From contig QHYS01000085.1 in the NCBI GenBank assembly GCA_003223325.1, forward strand, positions 1 to 62,181: a stretch of DNA of 62,181 nucleotides, read 5' to 3'. The notes below the pieces were generated by a model that had not been told where the DNA came from, did not search any database, and saw nothing but the letters and a program-made list of their open reading frames with translations. Source of the DNA: Acidobacteriota bacterium. Lineage in GTDB: Bacteria; Acidobacteriota; Terriglobia; Acidiferrales; UBA7541. Positions within the stretch are counted from its first letter, which is position 1. The number at the start of each line of letters is the position of its first letter. Shown in pieces: positions 17,057-26,386 of this stretch. The position numbers and the translations under genes are program-made.

Positions 17057-17479
17057 TTAGGCCGGCCCCGGCGTAGTCAGAGAAAAAATCATCGCCAGGA
17101 GTTTTGCCGGCTCAGTTGCACTGGCGTTATTGGAAACCTCGTGTGTGCTCCCGGGCGGCTCAAAAAACATCTCTCCGGTTCGATAGGTTCTCTCTTCCTG
17201 CCCGGAGATCTTGGTGACAATCGCCCCTTCCAGCACATACGCAAGAACCAAGCCCGCATGGTGATGCGTCTGGCCGATTCTTCCCGGCGGGTAGTTAACA
17301 TAACTGACCGTGACCTCCCAATCTTCCATGGTGAGGTTCGGCAGCTCATGTTTGAAGACGGGACCGTTTCCTGCCGGTGATTGTCGCGAAATTGTTCCGT
17401 TGTGTGTCTGTGCATCCGCAGCGCTGAATTTGCATAGCAAAGCGATGGCCCCAGCAAGAGTATCTCGACGCGTAATCAT
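17057..17479 (-). CDS. Secreted cupin-domain protein
   Basis: 140 residues with an N-terminal signal peptide (about 1-23) and a single cupin barrel. The first cupin motif is seen in IGQTHHHAGLVLAYVLEGA (two or three metal-binding histidines and a downstream Glu) and the second in FFEPPGSTHEVSNNA (conserved His). Such small exported cupins often bind a divalent metal; the substrate is unknown. It is separated from the kinase gene by about 46 bases, so an operon is possible but not evident. Confidence 0.85.
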   Translation of the reverse strand: MITRRDTLAGAIALLCKFSAADAQTHNGTISRQSPAGNGPVFKHELPNLTMEDWEVTVSYVNYPPGRIGQTHHHAGLVLAYVLEGAIVTKISGQEERTYRTGEMFFEPPGSTHEVSNNASATEPAKLLAMIFSLTTPGPA

Positions 17480-17525
17480 GACCCTGATTATACTCGCTGC
17501 GGATTAATCCAAATCCGAAGATCGC

Positions 17526-20219
17526 CTATTTCGCCTTCGACTCCGCGACAGGTGCCAGTCCTTCGCGCACCTTGTGGAGCAGTGCCTCCCTTGTAAATGG
17601 CTTCGGAAGCAGAATGATGTTGGAATCGAGTAGCCCGGGATGCGTGAAGCCAGAGTAGCCTGACATGTAGACCACCCTAATCTGCGGCCTTATGGCAACC
17701 AGACTCCCGGCCAAGGCCTGCCCATTCATCCCCGGCATGATCACATCGGTAAGTAGCAAGTGGATTGGACCGTGATGCTGGCCGGCGATGTCGATAGCCT
17801 TATCGGGGCGTTCCGATGCCAGTACGGTATAACCATTCTGCGTCAACACCGTAGCCGTGAACTCTCGCAGCGCCTCTTCGTCCTCAACGAGCAATACCGT
17901 TTCGGTGCCGCGCAGTAATTGCACGGAGCTGACCGGTCTATCGGTGCCTACCGCCTCGGTCGTACGGGGCAGGTAAATCTTGAACGTGGTGCCGTGACCC
18001 ACTTCGCTGTAAACCCAGATAAAGCCCCCGCTCTGCTTGACCACGCCATAGACAGTCGCCAACCCTAATCCCGTACCCTTGCCCATCTCCTTGGTGGTGA
18101 AGAACGGCTCGAATATGCGAGCCTGGGTCTCCGCCTCCATTCCAACACCCGTGTCAGAGACCGCAAGGAGTACGTATGGCCCTGGCGGCTGAAGCGGGTG
18201 CTTACGGACGTAGTCCTGATCCAAATCTATATTGGCAGTTTCGATCGTCAGCTTTCCGCCATTCGGCATCGCGTCCCGAGCGTTTACGGCCAGGTTTATG
18301 ATGACCTGCTCGAGTTGTCCTTGATCCGCCTTAACCCACCCTAGAGTGGGGGTTAACGCCGTTTGCAAGTCGATGTGCTCACCAATGACACGGCGAAGCA
18401 TCTTCTCTACATGGCGGACGACAGCATTTAGGTCCAAAACTTTCAGTTCCAGCACCTGCTGGCGGCTGAAGGCCAAAAGCTGGCCAGTCAGCGATGCAGC
18501 GCTTCGCCCTGCCTTCGTGATTTGCTCGCAATTCTTATGGAGCGGATCACCCTGGGGCAGGTGTTCTTCCAGGAGCTCAGCGTATCCAATGATGACGCTC
18601 AATAAGTTATTGAAGTCATGGGCGATTCCGCCGGAGAGCTGACCAATGGCTTCCATCTTCTGCGCCTGTCGGAGTTGTTTCTCGAGAGATCTCTGCTCGG
18701 TAATGTCTTTAAAAATACCGAGAATACACTTCTCTCCCGCAATGTCGACCAGCTCGGCCGAATCCAGCGCCGTCCGCTGTTCACCCGACTTGGTGCGAAA
18801 AGTGATTTCCAGGTCGCGAACCGAAGCGTCTTTGTTGAGTCTTTCCAGGAGCGTGGCCCGATCCTCGGGCCGCTCCCAAAACTTAAGTTCGAGCGATGTG
18901 CGACCAATCACCTCCTCTCGCCCGTATCCGGTAACACGAAGGAAACTTTCGTTCACATCCATGTACCGGCCCTCCGATGCAGTAGCGATAGTCGTGGGTT
19001 CTGGGCTCGCGTGGAACGCCTTGTAGAATCTCTCCTCTGCCTTTTTGCGCTCGGTAACATCGAGAACTACGCCTGAAATTCGGACCGGCACACCAGCCCG
19101 ATCGCGTTCAACGGCACCTCCCAGCACCTGCACGACGCGCTCGTGACCATCAGGCCGGACGATGCGGTACTCGAAGGGGTCTACCGAATTCCCGCCAAGC
19201 AGATCTCTAACCGACTTTTCGCGGAGCCACACGTCGTCGGGGTGGATTAATTTCCCCACGGAGGCAGGTTTTCCGTCGAACTCTTGCGGAGAGATGCCAT
19301 AGATTCGGAACATCTCAGCGGACCACGTGAGATCATCGTTAATGATGTCCCAACTCCAATCCCCCACGTGAGCGATCGCCTGAGCCGCGTTGAGTCGTGC
19401 TTCGCTTTGCCGCAGATCTTCCTCCGCCTTCTTTCGCTGCGAAACGTCACGAAACATGAGTTGAGACGCAGATTCCCCTTGATAGACGATCGTCCGTGCC
19501 GCCACTTCCGCGTAGATTTCCCTTCCATCCAGGCGAATGAGTCTCGTTTCGTTCCGCCGCACAGACACAAAGTCGACAGAGAACGCTTGGATCCGCTGTT
19601 TCACGGCTTCTCGATGGTCGGGATGCACGAAGTCGAGATGTTGCTTTCCCAGGAGTTCATCGACGGATGAAGCGCCAAACAATGCCGCCGCACTGGTGTT
19701 GGCAAAGATAATCGTCCCACGGCGATGAACCAGTATCGCGTCCGGAGATTGCTCAACAAGCAGGCGGTACGATTCTTGATTTTGGCGAAGGCTCTGTTCT
19801 GCTCGCCTCCGTTCGGTAATATCTTCGATTGCCACCAGCCTTGCTGGACGCCCCGCCCATTCCAAATCGTGCGAGGTGATCTCCACTTCGATCAGGCTTC
19901 CGTCCTTCTTTCGGTGCCTCCACCTGCCCGCCCTCTCGAGCCCTTGGGGAGCCTTAGCGACGCTTTCCAGCAGCGCCGGGAGATCCTCGGCCGGACGAAT
20001 ATCCCCGCCGGTCATGCGCAGGAACTCCTCGCGCGAATAACCGTAATGGTCCATGGCCGCCTGGTTGACCGCTAGGAAAGCCAAAGATTGCGCGTCGTAC
20101 ACCCACATCGGCTGCGGGTTTTTCTCGAAGAGCAATCGGTACGGCGCATCTGAAGTTCGCAGCAACCTTCCGGCCTTCTGGCCCCGGTGGTTTCTGACCG
20201 CCAGTTTTCTTTTTGCCAC
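17526..20219 (-). CDS. Hybrid sensor histidine kinase: four PAS domains, kinase core, receiver
   Basis: 897 residues without membrane segments, so a cytosolic sensor. Four PAS domains occupy about residues 20-140, 145-265, 275-395 and 400-520; the third has the PAS_3-like GDWSWDI start, and short PAC-type linkers such as ITERRRAEQSL separate them. HisKA follows with the phosphoacceptor His in GGIAHDFNNLL (near 545). The HATPase has an N box NLAVNARDAMPNGG, G1 SDTGVGM and G2 GKGTGLGLATV. A receiver ends the protein (TDVIMPGMNG, KPFTREALL). This is the common PAS-HisKA-HATPase-REC layout; the ligand is unknown and no partner regulator is adjacent. Confidence 0.94.
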   Translation of the reverse strand: MAKRKLAVRNHRGQKAGRLLRTSDAPYRLLFEKNPQPMWVYDAQSLAFLAVNQAAMDHYGYSREEFLRMTGGDIRPAEDLPALLESVAKAPQGLERAGRWRHRKKDGSLIEVEITSHDLEWAGRPARLVAIEDITERRRAEQSLRQNQESYRLLVEQSPDAILVHRRGTIIFANTSAAALFGASSVDELLGKQHLDFVHPDHREAVKQRIQAFSVDFVSVRRNETRLIRLDGREIYAEVAARTIVYQGESASQLMFRDVSQRKKAEEDLRQSEARLNAAQAIAHVGDWSWDIINDDLTWSAEMFRIYGISPQEFDGKPASVGKLIHPDDVWLREKSVRDLLGGNSVDPFEYRIVRPDGHERVVQVLGGAVERDRAGVPVRISGVVLDVTERKKAEERFYKAFHASPEPTTIATASEGRYMDVNESFLRVTGYGREEVIGRTSLELKFWERPEDRATLLERLNKDASVRDLEITFRTKSGEQRTALDSAELVDIAGEKCILGIFKDITEQRSLEKQLRQAQKMEAIGQLSGGIAHDFNNLLSVIIGYAELLEEHLPQGDPLHKNCEQITKAGRSAASLTGQLLAFSRQQVLELKVLDLNAVVRHVEKMLRRVIGEHIDLQTALTPTLGWVKADQGQLEQVIINLAVNARDAMPNGGKLTIETANIDLDQDYVRKHPLQPPGPYVLLAVSDTGVGMEAETQARIFEPFFTTKEMGKGTGLGLATVYGVVKQSGGFIWVYSEVGHGTTFKIYLPRTTEAVGTDRPVSSVQLLRGTETVLLVEDEEALREFTATVLTQNGYTVLASERPDKAIDIAGQHHGPIHLLLTDVIMPGMNGQALAGSLVAIRPQIRVVYMSGYSGFTHPGLLDSNIILLPKPFTREALLHKVREGLAPVAESKAK

Positions 20220-20526
20220 TATTTGCTCGATCCGTCCTTGGGAGTCGCGGAGCGATCAGGCACACATGAACGATTGGCTCGTCTCTCCGCGGCGTAGTGC
20301 CTGTCCTCCCGGTTGTAGGACACCCTAGAAGCGATTAGGTTCTCCTGTCAAATTAGTCCGTAGCGACTGATATCAGATGAGTCAACCCCCACGAGCAAAC
20401 GCAGACGCACCCATGGCATGCCCAGGGGTTCTTTACAAAAAGCACAACCATAACAGTGGCTCCGATTGCTACAAGGAGGACGCATGAAGGGGAAAGCTGT
20501 TTTGAGTATACCTGCGCGAGGACCCG
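20220..20526. other. Intergenic region before the kinase gene
   Basis: 307 bases between the kinase start (minus) and the glgB stop (minus). No family-level gene is visible. An 18-codon plus-strand ORF with a strong Shine-Dalgarno sequence begins at its end (listed separately). The kinase promoter should lie here. Confidence 0.5.
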
Positions 20527-20540
20527 CTATAGCCGTTTGA
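20484..20540 (+). CDS. Possible 18-residue small ORF, antisense to the glgB end
   Basis: A perfect AAGGAGG (20473-20479) lies 4 bases before ATG at 20484, opening an 18-codon frame that ends in TGA at 20538-20540 and overlaps the 3' end of glgB on the other strand. The peptide has no membrane segment or known motif. The ribosome-binding sequence is striking, but the short frame may be chance. Confidence 0.25.
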   Translation: MKGKAVLSIPARGPAIAV

Positions 20541-22779
20541 AGTAGAGCGCCGCGAGGGGCGGCAGTCGCAGCGGCAGCGAATATTCCATCCCCATCCACG
20601 GCACCGGCTCGGCCATCACTCCTCCGCCATTCCCGTAATTGTTGCCGGCGTAATACTGGGAATCGCTGTTGAAGAATTCTCGGTAATAACCTGGCTCGGG
20701 CACGCCGACGCGATAATTTTCGCGGGCCACGGGTGTGAAGTTCGCCACCACAATCAAGAAGTCCTCGAGATTTCTGGCGCGCCGGATGAAGGAAAGTACG
20801 CTCGCGTCCGCATCGTTGCAGTCGATCCACTGAAACCCCTGCCACTCAAAGTCCACCTCGTGCAGCGCCGCTTCCCGCCGGTAGATCGAATTCAGGTCGG
20901 CAACGAGTTGCTTCAGCCCCTGATGTTCGGGATAACCAAGCAGGTTCCATTCCAGGCTCGCGCCGTGGTACCACTCCGATCGCTGCCCAAACTCTCCGCC
21001 CATAAACAGCAGCTTTTTCCCCGGATGCGCGCACAGATACGCATACAGCAGCCGCAAATTTGCAAATTGCTGCCAGAGGTTGCCCGGCATTTTGTCGATC
21101 AGAGATCGTTTTCCGTGCACGACTTCATCGTGCGAGAGTGGCAGCACAAAATTTTCTGTGAAGGCGTAGAGCATCGAAAAGGTCATGCGGTTGTGCTGGT
21201 ATTTGCGATAGATGGTGTCATGCGAGAAGTAGCTGAGCGTATCGTTCATCCAGCCCATATTCCACTTGAGCGTGAAGCCTAACCCACCGAGATACGTCGG
21301 TCGCGACACTGCCGGCCATGCCGTGGATTCCTCCGCCACCATCAGAACGCCCGCATGGCGTTCGTTGGCGACTTCATTCAGGCGCTTCAGAAACGAAATC
21401 GCCGCTAGATTTTCGCGGCCCCCGAACTCATTCGGAATCCACTCGCCCGGGCGCCTCGAATAGTCGAGGTACAGCATGGAGGCGACCGCGTCCACGCGCA
21501 ACCCATCGATGTGATATTTGTCCAGCCAAAAGAGCGCGTTCGAAAGCAGAAAGCCGCGCACTTCCGATCGCCCATAATTGAACACCAGGGTTCCCCAATC
21601 GGGATGCCGCCCCTGCCGCGGATCTGCGTGCTCGTAAAGATGCGTGCCATCGAATTCCGCCAGGCCGTGTGCGTCGGCGGGAAAATGCGCCGGCGTCCAA
21701 TCCAGCAATACGCCAATGTCTTCCTGATGGCAGCGGTCCACCAGGTACATGAAATCCTTCGGCTTGCCGTAACGGCTGGTCGCCGCGAAGTAACCAATCG
21801 TCTGATATCCCCAGGAGGCGTCAAACGGGTGCTCCATCACCGGTAGGAGCTCGATATGCGTATAACCCATCTGCTTCACGTAGGGAATCAGTTGATCGGC
21901 GATCTCGCGATAGGTGAGCCAGCGATTGCCTTCTTCCGGAACGCGCCGCCAGGAGCCGAGATGGACTTCGTAGATGGAGATCGGCTGGGCCAGCCATTCG
22001 CGTTTCCCGCGCGTCTTCATCCATGCATCATCGTTCCAGCCGTAGCCGTCGAGTGACGCCACCACCGAGCCCGACTTCGGTCGCAGTTCCGCCTCAAATG
22101 CGTAGGGATCGGCTTTCAGAAACGGAAGCTCGCCCAGCCGCGAGCGAATCTCGTACTTGTAAACCGTTCCTTCCTTGAGCTCCGGTAGGAACAATTCCCA
22201 CACGCCCGAATGTCCCCGCGAGCGCATAGGATGCACGCGACCGTCCCAGCGGTTGAAGTCGCCCACAACGCTGACGCGCAGCGCATTCGGCGCCCAGACG
22301 GCAAACTGCACTCCCTGTACGCCGGCCGTCTCGCACGCGTGCGCGCCTAGTTTGTCGTAGCTTTGCCAATGGGAACCTTCTCCCAAAAGGTGTAAGTCGA
22401 ACTCGGTCAGCAGAGGAGGGAAGGCATACGCGTCCGGTACTTCGCTCACCCCGCCGTCATGCCAGCGCATGCGCAGTCGATAATCCCGCGCCTCTAACTC
22501 TTTGTACGCCGGCGGCAGAAGCGCCTCGAAAATCCCGTCAGGACCGGCCCTTTCCGCGGGAATCGCCTCGCTATTCACAACCAAGCTTACCGAGGCTGCG
22601 TAAGGTTGGATGGTGCGAACTAGAACCCGTGGCCTGCCTTCGCGTTCTACAGCGTGCGGCCCCAGCAATCGAAACGGCTCGCCATGCTCGGCCCGCGCCA
22701 GCGCGGCCAGTTCCATGTCGAATTCCGACACCGGTTCCCTCGGTACGCCTGGACTCGCGTTTTCCGCCACCTTGGCCAA
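20527..22779 (-). CDS. glgB: 1,4-alpha-glucan branching enzyme
   Basis: 750 residues, normal for long GlgB. It makes alpha-1,6 branches in glycogen in the cytosol. Two N-terminal CBM48-type beta domains (about 25-125 and 130-240) precede the GH13 barrel. Barrel signatures are LLPVMEHPFDASWGYQ, DGLRVDAVASML (nucleophile Asp), MVAEESTAW (acid Glu) and PLSHDEVVHGK. The start is TTG at 22779, with AGGA upstream at suitable spacing; the next ATG would remove the first 21 residues. No other glycogen genes are adjacent, so it is a stand-alone locus here. Confidence 0.95.
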   Translation of the reverse strand: MAKVAENASPGVPREPVSEFDMELAALARAEHGEPFRLLGPHAVEREGRPRVLVRTIQPYAASVSLVVNSEAIPAERAGPDGIFEALLPPAYKELEARDYRLRMRWHDGGVSEVPDAYAFPPLLTEFDLHLLGEGSHWQSYDKLGAHACETAGVQGVQFAVWAPNALRVSVVGDFNRWDGRVHPMRSRGHSGVWELFLPELKEGTVYKYEIRSRLGELPFLKADPYAFEAELRPKSGSVVASLDGYGWNDDAWMKTRGKREWLAQPISIYEVHLGSWRRVPEEGNRWLTYREIADQLIPYVKQMGYTHIELLPVMEHPFDASWGYQTIGYFAATSRYGKPKDFMYLVDRCHQEDIGVLLDWTPAHFPADAHGLAEFDGTHLYEHADPRQGRHPDWGTLVFNYGRSEVRGFLLSNALFWLDKYHIDGLRVDAVASMLYLDYSRRPGEWIPNEFGGRENLAAISFLKRLNEVANERHAGVLMVAEESTAWPAVSRPTYLGGLGFTLKWNMGWMNDTLSYFSHDTIYRKYQHNRMTFSMLYAFTENFVLPLSHDEVVHGKRSLIDKMPGNLWQQFANLRLLYAYLCAHPGKKLLFMGGEFGQRSEWYHGASLEWNLLGYPEHQGLKQLVADLNSIYRREAALHEVDFEWQGFQWIDCNDADASVLSFIRRARNLEDFLIVVANFTPVARENYRVGVPEPGYYREFFNSDSQYYAGNNYGNGGGVMAEPVPWMGMEYSLPLRLPPLAALYFKRL

Positions 22780-22829
22780 GGATCCTGGTCCTTCCCCGAT
22801 CTAATTTTAGATGAATATTTCCATTTCGT

Positions 22830-23106
22830 GGGGGACTGTCTTCACCGGGGCGCAAGTGGTCGCAAATACCGGCGTCGCGCGCTCGCCATCGTGCTCGCAC
22901 ACAACATCTGGTCCGGCGGCGTTTTGCCGATTCTCGTCACACTGATTGGATGGGTCATGCTGACCGAGATACGTTTCCTGTTCCTTCCTCCGAAAGCCAG
23001 CCTCGGCATCCTGGAGGGCATGCAGTTTGAAAGATTCTTCTAGGCCCACTTGGCCATTCCCTTCGTCCTCGGCATCTACCTCACATACCTCACCTTCCAC
23101 TGCGGC
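22830..23106 (+). pseudogene. Remnant of a small integral membrane protein
   Basis: One frame reads VLAHNIWSGGVLPILVTLIGW and on to MQFERFF, then a TAG at 23041-23043, then AHLAIPFVLGIYLTY in the same frame. This resembles a widespread uncharacterised four-helix membrane protein of about 130 residues, in which a Tyr is expected at the stop position. No clear start codon or ribosome-binding site remains, and the frame runs into the mobile element at 23201. It is best read as a decayed gene. Confidence 0.6.
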
Positions 23107-23200
23107 GATGGCCGCCTGTCGACTAGCCTGCCCCCCTCAAGCGCAAAAGAGAGGAGAAATGGCTCAAGACTTTGCGTCAAAATCGTGGCACGATCAAAGG

Positions 23201-23556
23201 GTAAACGACCCCTGACTGGAAGTCAGAGGCTTTTCACTGGAGAGCATGCGCGACCATAGTACAAAGATCAGACCGCCATCTCCGCGAAATTGGCCTTACC
23301 TCTCGGGTTCGGCACCTGCGTTCCCCGAAGGCCGTTGTGCCGGTTTACACCGGGCGACCAGCCCGGTCGCCGTTGGTCAAACCTACGACGGCGAAGGCGG
23401 CATTCGCTTGCGACCGCGCCTAGGTCCCATCGCGGGGCGTCCGGATCGCTCCGGCAAAACACAAGCGGCAGTGCCATTTGAGTGCGGTGACACCTTAGCA
23501 TACAAACGCCTCCTCCCCCGACTGAAGTCCGGGGTTTCCGGCGCAAGGAATTTTCT
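23201..23556 (+). mobile_element. 356-bp repeat element, copy A: candidate orphan HEARO / IscB-type omegaRNA
   Basis: Identical in length to copy B (36939-37294) with four substitutions by direct comparison. The left end forms a CTGACT/AGTCAG hairpin (23212-23226). The right end carries CCCCGACT-GA-AGTC with a GGGG arm, like IS200/IS605-family end hairpins and like the tnpB end at 29199-29229. The interior is rich in hairpins, including mutually exclusive CCGGGC/GCCCGG and GGCGACC/GGTCGCC around 23350-23371. No intact coding frame is present. It ends immediately before ATGA, which is the methyltransferase start. Size, end structures and the ATGA junction fit HEARO RNAs, the guide-RNA part of IscB elements; this family call is inference. 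Confidence 0.6.
23545..23549 (+). promoter_or_regulatory. Ribosome-binding site supplied by the mobile element
   Basis: AAGGA lies 7 bases before the ATG at 23557 and is inside the repeat element. The same site exists in copy B (37283-37287) before the PilZ gene. The element therefore brings the translation signal of both downstream genes. Confidence 0.65.
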
Positions 23557-24231
23557 ATGAACGAAAAGAGCGGTTTCACCACTCCCATACGCGATTTGAA
23601 GATCGAGGCGGTCTTAAGCCGCTTGCATGCGGCCGCCGACGCGCAGGAAGAGGAGGCGGAGTTGGCCGCGCGCCCTCGTAACTTGAAGAATACCCAGTGG
23701 GGGCCGGATTTTCTGAAGGACAAAATGATCCCCATCCACCGCGAGCAGGGCGCATTCCTGTATCTGGTGGCCCGTTCCATTCGTGCGAAAACCATCGTTG
23801 AATTCGGAACGTCTCACGGGCTTTCTACAATCTATTTTGCCGCGGCCATCAGGGACAATGGCACACAGGGGCAAGTGATAGGAACCGAGTTCGTTGCTGA
23901 AAAGATGGCCCAGGCCCAGCGCAATCTCGAACAAGCCGGCCTTGCCCGCTTCGCGCGCATTCGAGAAGGAGATGCCCGGCAGACGCTGAGAGATCTTCCG
24001 GACGGGATCGACATGTGCCTCATGGATGGGTTTCCGCCATACTCGCTCGAGGTCTTCCGGGTCATCGCGCCGCGTCTGAGAAAAGGCGCAATCGTGGTCA
24101 TTGATGGAACAGAGACGCTTCGAGAACCGCAAGCCGATTTCCTCGCCTATCTCGCAGATCCTTCGAATGGATTTCGCTACACGGAACTCTCGATCGGTGA
24201 CGGCACCGGCCTCGCCGTCAAAGACGCCTGA
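23557..24231 (+). CDS. Class I SAM-dependent O-methyltransferase
   Basis: 224 residues. The SAM-binding motif I is VEFGTSHGLSTIYFA (near 87-101), followed by the acidic strand GTEFVAEKM, a motif with REGDARQTL, and DMCLMDGFPPYSLEV, in the order of caffeoyl-CoA / catechol-type O-methyltransferases. The substrate is unknown. The start codon is the ATGA at the end of the repeat element, so the original upstream region has been separated from the gene. No operon partners are seen; the next gene begins about 190 bases later. Confidence 0.85.
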   Translation: MNEKSGFTTPIRDLKIEAVLSRLHAAADAQEEEAELAARPRNLKNTQWGPDFLKDKMIPIHREQGAFLYLVARSIRAKTIVEFGTSHGLSTIYFAAAIRDNGTQGQVIGTEFVAEKMAQAQRNLEQAGLARFARIREGDARQTLRDLPDGIDMCLMDGFPPYSLEVFRVIAPRLRKGAIVVIDGTETLREPQADFLAYLADPSNGFRYTELSIGDGTGLAVKDA

Positions 24232-24424
24232 TGCGCCAAACGCTCTGCTGGACCAAGCGCTGCGGAACACGACGCCCCCTCGCTCACATGAAAGTCGAGC
24301 TCCGTTAGCAAGCCGAAATTAGCGTCCCCTGTTGTCGGACTGCGGTGATAATTGCACACTTGCTGTGATTGCGTTACAGTGCGGCTCAAGTTGGTATGAG
24401 AATTCTGGAGGAGGCGGTAGTGCC

Positions 24425-26164
24425 ATGCGCACAATCATCAAGCCATCGGGAATATCCGTAGCGCGAACACTACGGGCGCGAATATTCCTAGCTCTGCTCT
24501 CGGCGGTCCTTGTGCTGATGAGCCACGGCGGGTCGGAGGCCATCGCGCAGGACCGCAATCAGGGCCGATCCATGGTGATCTCGCACAACGGCATTGTCGC
24601 TGCGGAATCACCTCTCGCGGCGCAAGCCGGCGCGCAGATTCTCGAGCGCGGAGGAAATGCGGTGGATGCTGCGGTAGCTGCCAATGTCATGATGGGCCTC
24701 GTTGCGCCGATGTCCAACGGCATCGGCGGAGATCTTTTCGCCATCGTCTACGACGCCAAGAGCGGAAAGCTGTACGGATTGAATGCCAGCGGATGGGCCC
24801 CGGCTGGCTTGACCATTGACTTTTTGAAGAGTCAAGGTTTTCGCGATATGCCGCAGCAAGGTATCCAGAGCGTCACCGTGCCCGGAGCGGTGGATGGGTG
24901 GCAGAAGCTCCTGGATCGCTTCGGCAAAAAGAAATTGTCCGAAGTGCTCGCGCCGACCATTAGAACCGCGGGTGACGGGTTTCCCATCACCGAGTGGATC
25001 TCCGGACTTTGGGCCGCGAATGCTGACTTCCTGCGGGGAAATGAGGCTGCGGCGCGGACCTATCTTCCGGACAACCAGGCCCCGGCCCTAGGACAGATCT
25101 TTCGCAATCCGGATTTGGCGCGCTCGCTGCGCTTGATCGCCCAGGGCGGGCGAGATGCTTTCTATAAAGGTGGGATTGCCAAGAGTATTGTGGAAACCTC
25201 TCGGCGGCATGGCGGAACTTTGGCGGAAAAGGACTTTGCCGAATTCTCCAGTGAATGGGTGGATCCCATCTCGACCACGTACCGCGGCTGGCGGGTTTAT
25301 GAGATGCCGCCCAATAGCCAGGGTCTGGCCGCTCTCGAAATGCTCAATATTATGGAGACGTTTCCGCTCGATAAGTCTGGACTGAATAGTGCCGCAACGC
25401 TGCATACCATGATCGAGGCGAAAAAGCTCGCTTATGCCGACCTCATCCGCTATATCGGCGACCCGAAATTTTCAACTCTGCCGGTGAGCCAACTTCTCTC
25501 GAAGGAATTTGCGTCGGCGCGGGCCAAGCAAATTGATCCCAACAAGGCGAACTGCAATGTCGGCCCGGCCACGTCGCTGCCGGGCAGCAGTACGATCTAT
25601 CTGAGTACCGTCGATCGCGACGGTAACATGGTCTCGCTGATCCAAAGCAATTTCGGTGATTTCGGTTCGGGAGTCGTCGCTGACGGCACCGGCTTCGTCC
25701 TGCACAACCGCGCCGCGCTCTTCACTCTCGATTCCGCCTCGCCCAATGCGCTCGCTCCGAGGAAGCGGCCGTTACATACCATCATTCCGGCGTTCATGGA
25801 GAAAGGAAATGTGCGCATCGCCTTCGGGATCATGGGCGCGTGGAACCAGTCTCAGGCGCACGCGCAATTCGTCTCCCATATCGTGGATTTCGACCAGAAT
25901 ATACAATCGGCCCTGGAGACGGCCCGATTTACGAAAATGACCTTTCAGGGCTGCGACGTACAACTGGAGAATCGGGTGGCTGGCAACGTACGCTCGGAGC
26001 TGGAAGGCAAGGGGCATGTGCTCCGGATGCACAACGGCTTTTCCAATACGTTCGGCGGCGGCCAGGCCGTCATGCGGGATTTTGCCACCGGGGTCAATTA
26101 CGGCGCGTCCGATCCGCGCAAGGACGGCGCTGCGGTTCCCGAGCTGCCGTCGCCAAATCCTTGA
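24425..26164 (+). CDS. ggt: Gamma-glutamyltransferase (glutathione hydrolase), exported
   Basis: 579 residues from the ATG at 24425, chosen for GGAGGAGG at 24407-24414 and the signal peptide (about 1-42) that follows. This Ntn-hydrolase cleaves gamma-glutamyl bonds in the periplasm after autoprocessing into two subunits. The large-subunit block GGNAVDAAVAANVM is near residue 77 and GIGGDLFAIVY near 99. The likely catalytic Thr of the small subunit is T390, in GSSTIYLSTVDRDGN, aligned with the TTHYSVVD motif of E. coli. FGSGVV follows. A perfect hairpin after the stop suggests single-gene transcription. Confidence 0.93.
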   Translation: MRTIIKPSGISVARTLRARIFLALLSAVLVLMSHGGSEAIAQDRNQGRSMVISHNGIVAAESPLAAQAGAQILERGGNAVDAAVAANVMMGLVAPMSNGIGGDLFAIVYDAKSGKLYGLNASGWAPAGLTIDFLKSQGFRDMPQQGIQSVTVPGAVDGWQKLLDRFGKKKLSEVLAPTIRTAGDGFPITEWISGLWAANADFLRGNEAAARTYLPDNQAPALGQIFRNPDLARSLRLIAQGGRDAFYKGGIAKSIVETSRRHGGTLAEKDFAEFSSEWVDPISTTYRGWRVYEMPPNSQGLAALEMLNIMETFPLDKSGLNSAATLHTMIEAKKLAYADLIRYIGDPKFSTLPVSQLLSKEFASARAKQIDPNKANCNVGPATSLPGSSTIYLSTVDRDGNMVSLIQSNFGDFGSGVVADGTGFVLHNRAALFTLDSASPNALAPRKRPLHTIIPAFMEKGNVRIAFGIMGAWNQSQAHAQFVSHIVDFDQNIQSALETARFTKMTFQGCDVQLENRVAGNVRSELEGKGHVLRMHNGFSNTFGGGQAVMRDFATGVNYGASDPRKDGAAVPELPSPNP

Positions 26165-26196
26165 TTCCGACAGGCCGAGTTAGGGGACCTCAAACG

Positions 26197-26229
26197 GAAG
26201 GAGATTTCACTACTAGGGAAATCTCCTTC
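26197..26229 (+). terminator. Hairpin downstream of ggt
   Basis: A perfect 12-base stem (26197-26208 with 26218-26229) around a 9-base loop lies 33 bases after the ggt stop. The position fits a terminator; the downstream sequence is not T-rich. Confidence 0.6.
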
Positions 26230-26386
26230 ACTGGATGCCCGGGCGCTATAGCTTGTTTCGTTTCTCAAATAGCTAACCTACTGATTCCATGTATGTTCCC
26301 ACAAGAATCCCAAGGACAGATGGAACTCTGTGTGCAGCGTTCCCGAAAAGGTGCTCTCGCAGTTATCGGAGCCAGGCCCAGCGCGC

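Noticed and set aside
23246-23560. 104-residue ORF inside the repeat element, present in both copies
   Set aside because: It spans RNA-like hairpin DNA, has no family features, and overlapping frames are open on both strands because of high GC. The downstream gene starts are better supported.
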